Assembly: GCA_029938115.1 (NCBI GenBank)
Contig: JAPYOP010000002.1
Span: 68,216 to 132,215 of the forward strand
Source: Colwellia sp.
GTDB taxonomy: Bacteria > Pseudomonadota > Gammaproteobacteria > Enterobacterales > Alteromonadaceae
DNA length: 64,000 nt
Direction of reading: 5' to 3'
This document shows, one piece after another, positions 47,961 to 56,709 of the stretch. How positions within the stretch are numbered: the stretch's first letter is position 1; each line of letters begins with the position of its first letter. The notes below the pieces were generated by a model. That model made no database searches, was not told where the DNA came from, and saw nothing but the letters and a program-made list of their open reading frames with translations. Position numbers and translations under genes: made by a program.

Positions 47961-49367
47961 ATCAAACGCGTTATTAACCTATGTAAAAAGGTTTTCACTA
48001 AAAAAACTAGTAAAAAAACCAAAACCAGCAACCACGTCGCGACACTTGAGCAACCTATTGTCCTTTCGCGTGATCAGCATCCTGTCTCTCGTCAGCTCAT
48101 TAGCCCAAGTGCACTTAAAGTTTTATATCGCCTCAATAAAAGTGGCTTTGACGCTTATCTAGTCGGTGGTGGTGTCCGTGATATTTTGCTTGGTCTTAAG
48201 CCAAAAGATTTTGATATTGCCACCAATGCTACTCCAGAAGAAATTAAAGGCTTGTTTAGAAATTGCCGTTTAATTGGTCGTCGCTTTCGTTTAGCCCATA
48301 TTGTCTTTGGCAGAGAAATTATTGAAGTGGCCACCTTTCGTGGTCATCATGATGAAAAAGATCAACAAGATAAGAAAACTTCAAAGCAATCTGAACATGG
48401 CATGTTATTGCGTGACAATATTTATGGCAGCATTGAAGAAGATGCCCAGCGCCGTGACTTCACTATTAATGCCCTTTATTATTCCACCAAAGACTTTAAA
48501 GTATTTGATTTTGCCAACGGCGTTAAAGATGTTGAAAATAAAGTTATTCGCTTAATTGGCGACCCTGAAACGCGTTATCGTGAAGATCCTGTGCGCATGT
48601 TACGCGCTATTCGTTTCGCCACTAAGCTTGATATGAAAATTGCGGATGAAACTCGCGCTCCTATTGCTGAATTAGCACCGTTAATGGCTAATATACCTGC
48701 AGCACGGTTATTTGAAGAATTTTTGAAAATGTTCATCTCTGGTAAAGCCGTAGCCAACTATGAACAGTTAAGAAGCTATAATTTATTTATCTATTTCTTT
48801 CCGGCTGTTGAACAAGAGCTCAATAATAATAACGAACTACTCGAGCGCTTTATTCTACTCGCGATGGGAAACACCGATAAGCGTATTAATAATGAGCAAC
48901 GAGTGACGCCTGCTTTCTTGTTTGCCGCTATGCTTTGGTACCCTCTGCAAAAAGCTATTCAACAAATCAATGCTATGAATCAGCTTGCACCTCAAGATGC
49001 ATTTTTCGCAGCCTTAAGTGAAATAATGCCTGAGCAGCAACGCAGCATTGCCATTCCTAAACGCTTTCAAGCCATGATGAAAGATATTTGGATTTTGCAA
49101 GAAAAACTGGCTCGTCGCGAAGGGAAAAAATCATTCAAAACATTTGAGCACCCTAAATTTAGAGCCGGTTATGATTTTTTATTGTTACGCGCTGAAATTG
49201 AAACTGACAATCCTCACTTGAGCGAGTTAGCTAAATGGTGGACAGATTTCCAAGAAGTTTCTAATGAAGCACGCCTGCAAATGATTAAAGGTATTAAAAG
49301 CCCTCCGAGCAGTAAACGACGTACCCCAAGAAAGCGTCGTAAGCCTGCAACACCAAAAGCTGACTAG
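47961..49367 (+). CDS. pcnB: Poly(A) polymerase I (probable AUC start)
   Basis: A 468-residue class-II nucleotidyltransferase that adds 3' poly(A) tails and marks RNA for decay. The frame runs from a stop at 47934 and contains no ATG, GTG or TTG until a TTG at 48186, which lies inside the catalytic site. Upstream residues ISPSALKVLYRLNKSGFDAY and VGGGVRD plus the DFDIATNAT pair are needed for activity and match E. coli PcnB, so the start must be upstream. ATC at 47961 has AAGG 8 nt before it, and its product KRVINLCKKVF aligns with E. coli TRVANFCRKVL just after the E. coli start, which is AUU. The C-terminus is basic (KRRTPRKRRKP), as expected for RNA binding. Confidence 0.9.
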   Translation: MKRVINLCKKVFTKKTSKKTKTSNHVATLEQPIVLSRDQHPVSRQLISPSALKVLYRLNKSGFDAYLVGGGVRDILLGLKPKDFDIATNATPEEIKGLFRNCRLIGRRFRLAHIVFGREIIEVATFRGHHDEKDQQDKKTSKQSEHGMLLRDNIYGSIEEDAQRRDFTINALYYSTKDFKVFDFANGVKDVENKVIRLIGDPETRYREDPVRMLRAIRFATKLDMKIADETRAPIAELAPLMANIPAARLFEEFLKMFISGKAVANYEQLRSYNLFIYFFPAVEQELNNNNELLERFILLAMGNTDKRINNEQRVTPAFLFAAMLWYPLQKAIQQINAMNQLAPQDAFFAALSEIMPEQQRSIAIPKRFQAMMKDIWILQEKLARREGKKSFKTFEHPKFRAGYDFLLLRAEIETDNPHLSELAKWWTDFQEVSNEARLQMIKGIKSPPSSKRRTPRKRRKPATPKAD

Positions 49368-49370
49368 ATA

Positions 49371-49859
49371 ATGGTAATCGCATATATTGGCTTAGGTAGT
49401 AATTTATCTGAGCCAATTAAGCAGGTTGAATCAGCCATATTAGCAATTGGAAAAACTCCTCACAGCCAAATCATTCAAGTATCCTCACTTTATCTTAGCA
49501 AGCCGATGGGGCCACAAGATCAAGGTGATTATATCAACGCTGTTTTAGCTCTTGAAACCTCACTATCTGCTATTAAACTACTTGATGCTTTGCAAGCGAT
49601 AGAAAACAAAGCAGGTAGAATACGCAAAGAAAATCGTTGGGGCGCACGCATATTAGATCTCGACATTATTCTATTTGGTAATGACATTATTAATACTGAC
49701 CGTTTAACAGTGCCGCACTACGGCATGTGCGAACGTGAGTTTGTTTTATTACCATTAGCAGAAATAGCCTCAAAATTAAATTTGCCCAATGGCGATAGTG
49801 TAAATTTTTTAAGCCAAAACATTGCGAATAATGGCATAACAAGACTAATACCAAGTTGA
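49371..49859 (+). CDS. folK: 6-hydroxymethyl-dihydropterin pyrophosphokinase
   Basis: A 162-residue HPPK of folate synthesis. AYIGLGSNLSEPIKQVESAI at the start, VSSLYLSKPMGPQDQGDYINAV, and RWGARILDLDIILFGNDIIN, which holds the ATP/magnesium site, are present. It starts 3 nt after pcnB, as in E. coli pcnB-folK. Its last codons, ATA-CCA-AGT-TGA, lie in the left terminus of MITE copy C, which supplies the stop. Confidence 0.95.
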   Translation: MVIAYIGLGSNLSEPIKQVESAILAIGKTPHSQIIQVSSLYLSKPMGPQDQGDYINAVLALETSLSAIKLLDALQAIENKAGRIRKENRWGARILDLDIILFGNDIINTDRLTVPHYGMCEREFVLLPLAEIASKLNLPNGDSVNFLSQNIANNGITRLIPS

Positions 49860-50113
49860 TTAAGCTCTTTCCCACTCAGCGAGAATTAAAAGGTTTAGAG
49901 GCAAGGCATTAATTGAAGATAATGGTTATTCCCTTTTCAAAATAAATAACGCAGTATGTAAGCCTTTTAAACTCGCCCTTTGGGAGCTTACTCGATACTC
50001 ACTAACTTCGTTAAATTTATTTGATTTAGAATGACTAGACCAAAACAAATTTGCCTTGTTATTGAATATCGAGCATAGCTCTGAGTAGGGAAGAGGTTTA
50101 TTCAAATTGGTAT
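49848..50113. repeat. MITE-like inverted-repeat element, copy C (full form)
   Basis: A 266-bp element. Left terminus ATACCAAGTTGATTAAGCTC; right terminus, complement, ATACCAATTTGAATAAACCT; both continue into TTCCC and CTCAG. It contains both the AATTAAAAGG/GGCAAGGCATTAATTG module shared with copy A and the ATTTGATTTAGA/GAGCATAGCTCTGAG module shared with copy B, so it looks like the complete form. It fills most of the folK-panB gap and overlaps the folK stop codon. Confidence 0.85.
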
Positions 50114-50212
50114 ATGCTAAGCTCTTGCGCTAAAATTTCAATTATGCGACAGTAGCGCAACTGAGTAATTACTCAATTAACTATTTAACTCAACAAGCGT
50201 ATTTGAAACACT

Positions 50213-51010
50213 ATGGCTAAAATAACCACATCGACTTTAATAAAAATGAAGCAACAAGGCGAAAAAATCTCAACGATTACCGCTTATGATGCTAGCTTTG
50301 CTAAAATTTTTGACCAAGCAGGTATTCACGCTATTTTAATTGGCGACTCGCTAGGCATGGTGCTGCAAGGCCAAGATGACACCATACCTGTCTCTATTGA
50401 AGATATGGCCTATCATACTCAATGCGTAAAAAGAGGTGTTGAAAACACACTGATCATCGGCGATATGCCTTTTATGAGTTATGCCACGACTGAACAAGCC
50501 CAAATCAATGCAGCTAAATTAATGCAGGCAGGAGCGAGTATGGTCAAAATGGAAGGCGGAGCTTGGTTAGTTGATACGATAAAATCTTTAGTTGAACGTG
50601 GTATTCCTGTTTGCGCGCACTTAGGCTTAACACCACAGTCTGTGAATGTTTTTGGCGGCTTTAAAGTTCAAGGTCGTGATGATGCACAAGCGCAACAAAT
50701 GATTAAAGATGCACAAGCGTTAGAAGTAGCTGGTGCACAATTATTAGTTTTAGAATGTATTCCCGCGCCATTGGGAAAATCTATCTCTGAAGCTATTTCT
50801 ATACCAACAATAGGCATTGGGGCAGGTAAAGATACTGACGGACAAATATTAGTAATGCACGATGCTTTAGGCATCTCTTGTAGTTACATGCCAAAATTTT
50901 CTCGAAACTTCATTAAAGAAACTGGCGATATTAAAAAAGCGATTGAGCTTTATATAAGCGAAGTCACTAAAGGTAATTTTCCCGGTGAAGATCATATATT
51001 TAAATCATAA
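50213..51010 (+). CDS. panB: 3-methyl-2-oxobutanoate hydroxymethyltransferase
   Basis: A 265-residue (beta/alpha)8 enzyme making ketopantoate. [20 protein letters not shown], the metal-binding [14 protein letters not shown], the catalytic region YHTQCVKRG and [18 protein letters not shown] are conserved. Length equals E. coli PanB (264). Order folK-panB-panC as in E. coli. No ribosome site closer than GAAACACT was obvious. Confidence 0.96.
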   Translation: MAKITTSTLIKMKQQGEKISTITAYDASFAKIFDQAGIHAILIGDSLGMVLQGQDDTIPVSIEDMAYHTQCVKRGVENTLIIGDMPFMSYATTEQAQINAAKLMQAGASMVKMEGGAWLVDTIKSLVERGIPVCAHLGLTPQSVNVFGGFKVQGRDDAQAQQMIKDAQALEVAGAQLLVLECIPAPLGKSISEAISIPTIGIGAGKDTDGQILVMHDALGISCSYMPKFSRNFIKETGDIKKAIELYISEVTKGNFPGEDHIFKS

Positions 51011-51013
51011 TGC

Positions 51014-51042
51014 CGTTGTCGAGACAAGCATCGACCTACAAC
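51014..51042 (-). repeat. REP-like palindromic repeat, copy 2 (GTAGGTCG type)
   Basis: Read on the minus strand it is TTGTAGGTCG-AT-GCTTG-TCT-CGACAA, sharing the TTGTAGGTCG, GCTTG and CGACAA blocks with the copy between hslV and hslU. It lies in the panB-panC gap. Confidence 0.5.
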
Positions 51043-51093
51043 AATAAATCAAGTAGATCGTCACGAGCGAGGCCTATAAGGATACAGGTCACT

Positions 51094-51120
51094 TAGGTTA
51101 TGTCTGGAACATATAACCTA
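51094..51120 (+). promoter_or_regulatory. Hairpin upstream of panC
   Basis: TAGGTTATGT (51094-51103) pairs with ACATATAACCTA (51109-51120), allowing a 2-nt bulge, 29 nt before the panC start. A leader or processing structure is possible. Confidence 0.35.
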
Positions 51121-51148
51121 GAGTGAGGCACGACAAAAGAGAACTAAA

Positions 51149-52003
51149 ATGAATACAGTTGAAAATATTAAAGATTTACGTGCTCAAGTTAAAGCATGGC
51201 GCATGCAAGACTTAACCGTTGCTTTTGTACCAACCATGGGCAATTTGCATGAAGGTCATTTAGCATTAGTAAAAGCAGCTCATCGGTATGCAGATAAAGT
51301 CATTGTTAGTATTTTTGTCAATCCAATGCAATTTGGTTTAAGTGAAGATATTGACAATTATCCAAGAACGTTAGCACAAGACAAAGCCAGTTTAATTACA
51401 GTTAATACTGATTTATTGTTTACTCCAACCGCCGATATTATTTATCCAAAAGGGTTTGGCGAAAATAGCTACGTTGAAGTGCCTAATATTTCAGAATTGT
51501 ACTGTGGTGCTAGCCGTCCCGGACATTTCCGTGGTGTGGCAACGGTAGTTTGCAAATTATTTAACCTAGTACAACCTGATGTTGCCTGTTTTGGCTCAAA
51601 AGATTATCAGCAACTACAAGTGATCAAAACAATGGTTGAAGATTTATCTATGCCAGTTGATATTATTCCAGTAGAAATTATTCGCGAAAAATCTGGTTTA
51701 GCGATGAGTTCACGTAATGGCTACTTAACCTCTGAAGAATTAGCGATAGCACCTGCGTTTTATAAAACCCTACAATGGTTGAGTGAGCAATTGCGCGCCA
51801 GCCATCAGCCAAGGGATTACGCTGCACTGGTAATGCAGGCGAGTGAAAAAATCGATAACGCCGGTTTGAAAACTGATTACCTTAATCTATGTCACGCACA
51901 AACTTTAGCACCTGTAACACCAAACGATAAAGATATCGTTATTTTAGCCGCCGCCTATTTAGGTAAAGCAAGGCTGATAGATAACTTACCAGTGAACTTA
52001 TAA
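51149..52003 (+). CDS. panC: Pantothenate synthetase
   Basis: A 284-residue enzyme joining pantoate and beta-alanine with ATP. HIGH-like [40 protein letters not shown], the [16 protein letters not shown] segment and [12 protein letters not shown] are conserved. Length equals E. coli (283). It is 138 nt after panB and convergent with panP, which supplies beta-alanine. Confidence 0.96.
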   Translation: MNTVENIKDLRAQVKAWRMQDLTVAFVPTMGNLHEGHLALVKAAHRYADKVIVSIFVNPMQFGLSEDIDNYPRTLAQDKASLITVNTDLLFTPTADIIYPKGFGENSYVEVPNISELYCGASRPGHFRGVATVVCKLFNLVQPDVACFGSKDYQQLQVIKTMVEDLSMPVDIIPVEIIREKSGLAMSSRNGYLTSEELAIAPAFYKTLQWLSEQLRASHQPRDYAALVMQASEKIDNAGLKTDYLNLCHAQTLAPVTPNDKDIVILAAAYLGKARLIDNLPVNL

Positions 52004-52099
52004 ATGGAGTTACGAGTAAACAAAGTAGCGAGTAGCAAGTAGCGAACACACTTTAAGCACAACAATTTGTCTTCGTAATTAAAGCTCGCCACACCCGAT

Positions 52100-53734
52100 T
52101 TAGAGCTTTGCCGCAATTAATAACTGCGGTAATAATTTTTCACTTTCTTGCGCTAATAAACACTGCTCGGTTAATATGTCTTGTAAATTTTCTTTGCTAG
52201 TTAACGGATTAGCCAGCACGACTCGAAAAACAATAATTTTCTCTCCGCCATAACGAGCCACTTGAATACGGGTTCTTGATACAAAAGATCGACCATCTTC
52301 ACGCTGACGTTTTTGAATGAACTCAGTGAGTTTACCTAACAACTCATTAAGTAAAGACTGTTGTTCTTCATCAGCTCGTTTAAGTAAAGCATGCACAGCT
52401 TTAGGGACGTATCTGTAGGTTAATAAACACAACTCTGGCTTGGTAATTAATTCAAAGTCTTCATGTTTATTAATAATATCGGCAAAGTACTGTGCTTTTT
52501 CTATGGCTTGATTAATCAACAGTTCATACCCAGGACGGCTAATAATATGTAGGCTGGCGTACAATAACATCGCCATACCCGGTCGAGAACCTTCTAAAGT
52601 ATGACTTCCTAAATCTTTTGATCCTTTGCGCAAAATATATTCTGCATGATGCTCAATATCAGCGACAGAAGAAGGGTCTTTAAATAAAACCACCCCTGCC
52701 CCCATAGGTACATACATTTGCTTATGAGCATCAATAGTCACCGAATCGGCGCGTTCAATTCCATCAAGTAAATATTTGTGCTTATTAGATAATAAGGTTG
52801 CTCCTCCCCATGCGGCATCAACATGAAAATGACACTGGTATTGGTGCGCAATATCTGCCATTTTATCTAAGGGATCAACATTGCCTGTTTCTGTCGTGCC
52901 GGCAACACCGACAATAGACAAAATCTTGATGTTTTTCTCTTGCAACTGCTGACATTTTTGCGCCAACTTTTGACAATCTATTTTATTATTTTCATCAGTT
53001 TCTATAGCAATAACACTGTCTTGACCAATACCCAGAATATCGGCTGATTTCTTCAAAGAGTAATGACCACGCTCAGAAACTAAAATGACTAAACCTTGAT
53101 AATCGTAATGCTGTAAGGCAGAAAATAAGCCAGAGCGAGTTATACCTTTGAAATCACCGTCCGCTTTAAGTAACTTGTTACGGGCAACCCAAAGCGCTGT
53201 GATATTAGCAACAGTGCCACCTGAGCAAAAGGCACCTAAAGAATGCTCAGCGCTATGCATCCAAGTGTGATAGAAACTGTCGTCTTTGTGATAGACCAAG
53301 TTATGCATCATACCTAACACTTGGCGCTCTAATGGCGTGAAAGCTTTAGATGTTTCCACTTTTACTAAGTTTTGGTTTAAGCCAACCATCAGCTTAGATA
53401 AGGGTAAAATAAAAGCAGGTAATGCTGAGGTCATATGACCAATAAAACTAGGACTTGCAGTGTGTACAGACTGCGCCACTAACTTATCTAACAAGTGATG
53501 CATGTGATCAGAAACAAATTCTGGCTGTTCAGGTATGTGAGGACAAATAAAGTCTTGTTCAATATCAGTTAAAGCATTATTACTTGCAACAATATGATTA
53601 TTAAGAAAGCCAACAAGGTTTTGCGACATTTCTTGCTCGATTCGTCCTAAAGTTGAATCGGGTGCTTCGGCCATAGTAAAAATTCTATGCAAAGATTCAT
53701 TTGTTGCTTGTGCTGTGCGCTTAGCGAAAGCCAT
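52100..53734 (-). CDS. panP: PLP-dependent aspartate 1-decarboxylase PanP
   Basis: A 544-residue group-II PLP decarboxylase. GGTVANITALWVARNK, HVDAAWGGATLLSNKHKYLL, the PLP lysine in TIDAHKQMYVPMGAG and FRVVLANPLTSKENLQ are diagnostic of the glutamate/tyrosine decarboxylase fold. The N-terminal MAEAPDSTLGRIEQEMSQNL and the PSFIGHM stretch are as in the PanP group of Vibrio and Alteromonadales, which replaces pyruvoyl PanD as the beta-alanine source for pantothenate. Convergent with panC, which strongly supports this role; no panD is seen here. Confidence 0.88.
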   Translation of the reverse strand: MAFAKRTAQATNESLHRIFTMAEAPDSTLGRIEQEMSQNLVGFLNNHIVASNNALTDIEQDFICPHIPEQPEFVSDHMHHLLDKLVAQSVHTASPSFIGHMTSALPAFILPLSKLMVGLNQNLVKVETSKAFTPLERQVLGMMHNLVYHKDDSFYHTWMHSAEHSLGAFCSGGTVANITALWVARNKLLKADGDFKGITRSGLFSALQHYDYQGLVILVSERGHYSLKKSADILGIGQDSVIAIETDENNKIDCQKLAQKCQQLQEKNIKILSIVGVAGTTETGNVDPLDKMADIAHQYQCHFHVDAAWGGATLLSNKHKYLLDGIERADSVTIDAHKQMYVPMGAGVVLFKDPSSVADIEHHAEYILRKGSKDLGSHTLEGSRPGMAMLLYASLHIISRPGYELLINQAIEKAQYFADIINKHEDFELITKPELCLLTYRYVPKAVHALLKRADEEQQSLLNELLGKLTEFIQKRQREDGRSFVSRTRIQVARYGGEKIIVFRVVLANPLTSKENLQDILTEQCLLAQESEKLLPQLLIAAKL

Positions 53735-53829
53735 AGGTATTTTCTAACCTGATACTAATTCCAAGGCAGAACTTTAATAAAAAAACACCCAAATGTCTTC
53801 TGTTTTAAGTGATATTGATTATCATTTAA

Positions 53830-53925
53830 TTAATTAACAAACGAGCTTGCGTAAATTAATCCTGCCTGTGAAAACATTACTAAAGAGATTATTGTCATCA
53901 ATATTTTATTTTTCATCGCTTTCAT
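53830..53925 (-). CDS. Possible 31-residue signal-peptide-like small protein
   Basis: A short frame on the minus strand: MKAMKNKILMTIISLVMFSQ at the start, then AGLIYASSFVN. A basic end, a hydrophobic core and an IYA-SS cut site make it look like an export signal with only about five residues beyond. AAGG sits 8 nt before the ATG. It may be a small membrane peptide, a leader or chance; no homologue is known to me. It lies in the 53735-54080 gap. Confidence 0.35.
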   Translation of the reverse strand: MKAMKNKILMTIISLVMFSQAGLIYASSFVN

Positions 53926-54036
53926 GATTATTGCCTTTAAATATAACTATTCTAATTAGTTACACTCAACAGTCATGCCAAATAATTAATCACTTGATTT
54001 AAAAGAAAATAATATTTTATATTTTTTCAGCGTTTT

Positions 54037-54059
54037 AAAAAAGTGGTGAATATAACCAC
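54037..54059 (-). terminator. Terminator of the ABC-transporter/methyltransferase operon
   Basis: On the minus strand GTGGT (54059-54055), a 7-nt loop, ACCAC (54047-54043) and six U (54042-54037), about 20 nt past the methyltransferase stop. Confidence 0.6.
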
Positions 54060-54080
54060 AAAATAACGATTTAAAGAGAT

Positions 54081-54794
54081 TTAATGACCATAACAAGCCG
54101 TCTCAACAATGAGTTGCCAACATTGTTGACCACTAGCTTGGTATTTAGCTTCAAAGGGCGTTAATGGCTCATCATCACTGACTTTCATTATATTGCCAAT
54201 CAAACCAGCAATATCTGCCGCCAATTGAAATTCTTCTAAATATATAAGCCAGTTGCTGCGCAAAATAATTTGATCACCAATAGATATCAAGGTAGGAAAT
54301 ACCGCACTACCATGCCAACGTCTTTGTACATGCTTAGATTTAGGCCAAGGATTAGGGTATAAAATATAATGCTTTTTAACAGGCCAATTAGCGGTTTTCA
54401 CTAAGCGATAAAAATCATTAAGATCTGCACGAACTAAATGAAAATTTTCAACCGAATAATCATCTCTACTATCAAAACCTTCAACATTACGTTCAATACG
54501 ACTCGATGATTTATCAACGCCAATAATTAACGCATCGGGATATCGTTTTGCTAATAAACGGGTGCTTTGCCCAACCCCACAACACGAATCAAGAATAATT
54601 TCGCCATCGGAGTTATCGGCTAAAAAGGCTTGCACAAATTGATTAACATCACCAAAAGCTTGTTTAGTGTGACTCTGATAAGGTTTTTGAAAAGGGTGCG
54701 AAAAATGTTTTTCAACAATCAACTCTAGTTTTTCATGGATACCTGTTTGATTGGTAACAATCGCCTTTGAATCACCGGTTATTTCAATAGTCAT
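54081..54794 (-). CDS. TrmB-like SAM-dependent methyltransferase
   Basis: A 237-residue class-I methyltransferase. SAM-binding LDSCCGVGQSTRLLAKRYP at about residue 73, GVDKSSSRIER, and the tRNA m7G46-methyltransferase hallmark ILYPNPWPKSKHVQRRWHG at about 142 place it in the TrmB family. The canonical motif has PDPWPK(K/R)RHxKRR, so this is a divergent paralogue whose target may not be tRNA position 46. It is 15 nt after an ABC permease gene and likely shares its transcript. Confidence 0.78.
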   Translation of the reverse strand: MTIEITGDSKAIVTNQTGIHEKLELIVEKHFSHPFQKPYQSHTKQAFGDVNQFVQAFLADNSDGEIILDSCCGVGQSTRLLAKRYPDALIIGVDKSSSRIERNVEGFDSRDDYSVENFHLVRADLNDFYRLVKTANWPVKKHYILYPNPWPKSKHVQRRWHGSAVFPTLISIGDQIILRSNWLIYLEEFQLAADIAGLIGNIMKVSDDEPLTPFEAKYQASGQQCWQLIVETACYGH

Positions 54795-54809
54795 TAACTT
54801 CTCTCTTCA

Positions 54810-55574
54810 TTAACTTCGTAAACCTATACCTTTGCTAATCAAGGTCATAGCAATGATAAACAAGGTAACAATAAAAAAGCCAATAACAGTAAAAGCCGTT
54901 GTTATACTGACATCAGATATACCTAAAAACCCGTAACGAAAAGCATTAACCATATACACTATTGGATTAATTTGAGAAACACCTTGCCAAAAATCAGGCA
55001 ACAAACTAATTGAGTAAAAGACTCCGCCAAGGTAAGTAAGTGGCGTTAACACAAAGGTTGGAATAATTGAGATATCATCAAAACTATTGGCAAATATTGC
55101 ATTGATTAATCCACCTAAAGCAAAGGTTGCAGAAGTTAATGAAACCGTGGCTATAATCACCCAAATATTGTGAATTTGAATATCAACAAAAAATAGCGAG
55201 ACTAAAGTCACAATCAAACCAACGAGCATACCGCGCGTCATACCGCCGCCAACATAACCAGCAACGATGACCCAATTAGGTACAGGAGCCACTAACATTT
55301 CTTCAATATTTCGTTGCCACTTAGCACTAAAAAATGATGAGGCAACATTAGAGTATGAATTGGTAATAACACTCATCATAATCAAGCCAGGTACGATGAA
55401 CGACATATAATCAAAGCCGCCCATTTCACCAATACGCGAACCAATAAGAGAGCCAAAAATGACAAAATATAAGCTAATAGTAATGGCAGGTGGTACTAAG
55501 GTTTGCACCCATATACGTAGAAAACGTTGAGTTTCTTTGGTTAAAATACTTTTTAAGGCGATAGAATTATTCAT
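54810..55574 (-). CDS. yadH: ABC-2 type exporter permease, YadH-like
   Basis: A 254-residue inner-membrane protein with about six hydrophobic segments. The N-terminal TKETQRFLRIWVQTLVPPAI and the middle VSSFFSAKWQRNIEEMLVAP and TFVLTPLTYLGGVFYSIS match the ABC-2 permease YadH. It pairs with the YadG ATPase encoded immediately upstream, 4 nt away. The substrate is unknown. In E. coli yadGH also lie near pan genes. Confidence 0.87.
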   Translation of the reverse strand: MNNSIALKSILTKETQRFLRIWVQTLVPPAITISLYFVIFGSLIGSRIGEMGGFDYMSFIVPGLIMMSVITNSYSNVASSFFSAKWQRNIEEMLVAPVPNWVIVAGYVGGGMTRGMLVGLIVTLVSLFFVDIQIHNIWVIIATVSLTSATFALGGLINAIFANSFDDISIIPTFVLTPLTYLGGVFYSISLLPDFWQGVSQINPIVYMVNAFRYGFLGISDVSITTAFTVIGFFIVTLFIIAMTLISKGIGLRS

Positions 55575-55578
55575 AATA

Positions 55579-56547
55579 TTAAACTTCTACTCCTGCTGGT
55601 TTTTTGGTTTTGTTATTACTTTTTTTATTAGCGATTCGACTCACAAACAACGCTTCTAATCTATTACTTTTATTACGCATACTTAACACACCAACACCTT
55701 GATTTGATAGCTGCTCAAACACTTGATTTAGCGTTTGTTTTCTACTTAAGTCAACTTCTAATGTGTGGTCATCAATTACTCTGTGCTCAATATTTTCAAG
55801 CTCAATTTGTTTATCTTTACAGTCTAAATCTAGCACAAAAGTTTCAATATCTAACTGCGATAATAAAGCTTTCATACTTGTGTTTTCAACAATTTCGCCA
55901 CCGTCAATAATAGCGATATTTCGACACAACATCTCTGCTTCTTCTAAATAGTGTGTGGTGAGAATAATGGTAATACCTTCATTATTTAGCGCTCGTAAAA
56001 AGTCCCACATGCCGCGACGAACTTCAATATCAACACCGGCGGTTGGCTCATCTAAGATCAACATTTTGGGTTCATGCATTAATGCTCGTGCTATCATTAA
56101 ACGACGTTTCATACCACCAGATAATGTACGTGCCGCAACATTACGTTTTTCCCACAACTCTAATTGCTTTAGATATTTTTCAGCACGTTCTATAGCAACT
56201 TTTCGAGTAACACCATAATAACCCGCTTGATTGACTAAAATGTTCATCAAAGGTTCAAACTGATTAAAGTTAAACTCTTGCGGCACTAGGCCAATAAAAG
56301 ACTTCGCTTTTTCTAAATCAGTATCTATGTCATAACCATGAACTTTTACTTGTCCTTGAGTTTTATTTACTAACGAAGTAATAACACCTATGGTAGTCGA
56401 CTTTCCTGCACCGTTAGGGCCAAGCAAAGCAAAAAAGTCTCCTTGCTTAACGCTTAAATTAATACCTTTAAGCGCTTGAAAACCGCCTTTATAGGTTTTT
56501 GCAAGTGAGCTTATTTGCAAAGCATAAGTTTCTGATGCATTAGTCAT
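55579..56547 (-). CDS. yadG: ABC transporter ATP-binding protein, YadG-like
   Basis: A 322-residue ATPase. The start ATG at 56547 (MTNASETYALQISSLAKTYK) has AAGG 7 nt upstream; a longer frame to 56577 is rejected. Walker A GPNGAGKSTT at about 52, Q-loop LVPQEFNFNQF, signature LSGGMKRRLMIARAL, Walker B MLILDEPTAGVD and H-loop TTHYLEEAE are seen. First gene of the yadG-yadH-methyltransferase operon. Confidence 0.9.
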   Translation of the reverse strand: MTNASETYALQISSLAKTYKGGFQALKGINLSVKQGDFFALLGPNGAGKSTTIGVITSLVNKTQGQVKVHGYDIDTDLEKAKSFIGLVPQEFNFNQFEPLMNILVNQAGYYGVTRKVAIERAEKYLKQLELWEKRNVAARTLSGGMKRRLMIARALMHEPKMLILDEPTAGVDIEVRRGMWDFLRALNNEGITIILTTHYLEEAEMLCRNIAIIDGGEIVENTSMKALLSQLDIETFVLDLDCKDKQIELENIEHRVIDDHTLEVDLSRKQTLNQVFEQLSNQGVGVLSMRNKSNRLEALFVSRIANKKSNNKTKKPAGVEV

Positions 56548-56709
56548 GGTTTTACCTTTGAGGATAACAAATAACAATAAATGTTGAACAAGACAGATTG
56601 ATTGAATACATATGGTGCTATTAATTATAATTTCAACTGTTTTAAGATTCTATAAGAAAAGAAAAACCGGTGCTATTTTTAGAAAGTGTATTAAATTAAA
56701 AAAGTTTTT

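Noticed and set aside
48186-49367. pcnB starting at the TTG at 48186
   Set aside because: It would remove the VGGGVRD part of the nucleotidyltransferase site, which is clearly encoded upstream in the same frame.
52081-52109. AAAGCTC/GAGCTTT pairing between panC and panP
   Set aside because: Seven-bp stem with a long loop across the panP stop codon and no U-run.
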